A DNA stretch of 64,000 bases from Sphingobacterium nematocida (lineage in GTDB: Bacteria > Bacteroidota > Bacteroidia > Sphingobacteriales > Sphingobacteriaceae). The stretch spans positions 95,985-159,984 of the forward strand of contig NZ_FUZF01000011.1 of the NCBI RefSeq assembly GCF_900168125.1, written 5' to 3'. Shown here in pieces: positions 63,307 through 64,000 of the stretch; the stretch's first letter is position 1; every line of letters starts with the position of its first letter. The position numbers and the translations under genes were made by a program. Under the pieces are notes generated by a model. The model had not been told where the DNA came from, searched no databases, and saw only the letters and a program-made list of their open reading frames with translations.

Positions 63307-63537
63307 ATGGCACAATCACAATATCGAGATCAAGAATACCTAGTAAAATTAGGAAACCATATCAAAGCTATTCGCGAGAAAAAAGGTTTGTCTCAAGAAG
63401 ATCTTGCTGAGTTATGCGATGTCGATACCAGACAAATAGGTCGTATTGAACGAGCCGAAACCAATTCTACTATTTCAATTCTAAAGAAAATAGCAGACAA
63501 ACTTAATATCAACATTTCACAACTATTAGATTTTTAA
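63307..63537 (+). CDS. XRE family transcriptional regulator, 76 aa
   Basis: The 76-residue protein is a single XRE helix-turn-helix domain (IKAIREKKGLSQEDLAELCDVDTRQIGRIERAETNS), followed by an ISILKKIADKLNINISQLLDF tail. It is of the size of small phage or plasmid-type repressors. The palindrome at 63026-63195 lies upstream, so an operator inside it is possible but unproven. Confidence 0.85.
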   Translation: MAQSQYRDQEYLVKLGNHIKAIREKKGLSQEDLAELCDVDTRQIGRIERAETNSTISILKKIADKLNINISQLLDF

Positions 63538-63667
63538 GAGCACTTTCTAATAATACTGTTAATGTGTGCCCTGTTCAATCTAGATTTCTAACGTTTAAGT
63601 CTGAAAACAAGAACTCTTATGAACAAAATTGACCTAGATATAGCAAAGATAATTGCCCCCTGCTCGC

Positions 63668-63683
63668 GCGAGCGTCCTCGCTC
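63668..63683 (+). repeat. REP-like inverted segment, left copy
   Basis: GCGAGCGTCCTCGCTC is the exact reverse complement of 63984-63999, so the two ends bracket the promoter, the CTAA tract and the broken transposase. Confidence 0.6.
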
Positions 63684-63706
63684 CTGTGTTAACTATTAAA
63701 AGTGCG

Positions 63707-63714
63707 TACCTTTG
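63707..63714 (+). promoter_or_regulatory. -7 promoter element before the transposase remnant
   Basis: TACCTTTG is a perfect TAnnTTTG match and ends exactly where the CTAA tract begins; no strong -33 TTTG is seen. Confidence 0.4.
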
Positions 63715-63790
<76 letters not shown>

Positions 63791-63802
63791 TAGCTTGATA
63801 TT

Positions 63803-64000
63803 ATGTCCCGTAAATACAGATTCCACCATATCGAAGGCTTGTATTTTTATGAACCCCAGGGGATCTTGTTAAATCTTTTAAAGTGTATACATCCACGTGA
63901 CTCCGGAAAGAGATTGAAAACTATCCACAGGAGAGCCGTAAGGAATGGCTGCTGTGGATGATGAAGCGGGCCATTAAGGATACGAGCGAGGACGCTCGCA
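63803..64000 (+). pseudogene. Broken REP-associated tyrosine transposase (RAYT)
   Basis: The beginning reads MSRKYRFHHIEGLYF, the usual RAYT start, and then changes to unrelated sequence. After about 63915, in another frame, typical C-terminal RAYT sequence appears (YPQESRKEWLLWMMKR, then KDTSEDAR). The catalytic centre is missing, so an internal deletion or scrambling is present. It runs off the window end. RAYT proteins act on REP hairpins, and one such hairpin half lies at 63668-63683. Confidence 0.65.

Overview
The window looks like a chromosomal segment of a Bacteroidota bacterium, most likely a Sphingobacteriaceae member (Sphingobacterium or a close relative). The evidence is the two SusC/SusD pairs, a FecR protein, a hybrid two-component protein, DUF4199, DUF2851, DUF5675 and DUF6520-type proteins, and promoters of the Bacteroidota type (TTTG about 20 nt before TAnnTTTG). 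No database search was possible, so the genus is an inference.

Layout. 1-10.96 kb is ordinary chromosome: a minus-strand run (a metal-lost dihydroorotase-like protein, two conserved proteins, two glycosyltransferases, an 88-aa protein and a metallo-beta-lactamase fold protein cut by the window edge), ubiX, a probable structured small RNA, an ankyrin protein, a DUF2851 protein, divergent ribD and prmC, and tRNA-Lys(UUU). Just after the tRNA there are decayed ISAon1-type transposase remnants. Then comes an accessory block (11.6-21.4 kb) rich in redox genes: an AraC regulator, imine-reductase-like oxidoreductase, two DoxX proteins, a LysE exporter, AhpD/CMD protein, ABM monooxygenase, flavin reductase, azoreductase, NTF2-like proteins, a CDGSH protein and an ECF41-type sigma factor with a SnoaL-like tail.

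21.5-36.2 kb is a patchwork of singletons: lipoproteins, small cytosolic proteins that resemble immunity proteins in style only, a YjdI ferredoxin-like protein, a 1052-residue TPR/histidine kinase/receiver/AraC hybrid, a DUF5675/FN3 group, and several repeats. 36.6-46 kb holds regulators and defence-like pairs: HigB/HigA with a clear operator, an ECF sigma factor with a LytTR protein, a nucleotidyltransferase pair, an ArsR-AHSA1-DoxX operon, a GNAT with a large palindrome upstream, YifB/ComM, and a scrambled region with a broken sigma-factor copy fused between truncated genes.

46-62.4 kb contains two adjacent TonB-dependent uptake modules. Each has a small exported cysteine-containing protein facing a SusD-SusC operon across a bidirectional terminator. 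The first operon also has an S9 peptidase and an upstream FecR that lacks its sigma factor; the second has a thioredoxin-like protein. A Crp/Fnr-type regulator lies between them. The end of the window (62.4-64 kb) has dispersed and palindromic repeats, an XRE regulator, and a broken REP-associated tyrosine transposase preceded by a (CTAA)19 tract placed directly after a promoter.
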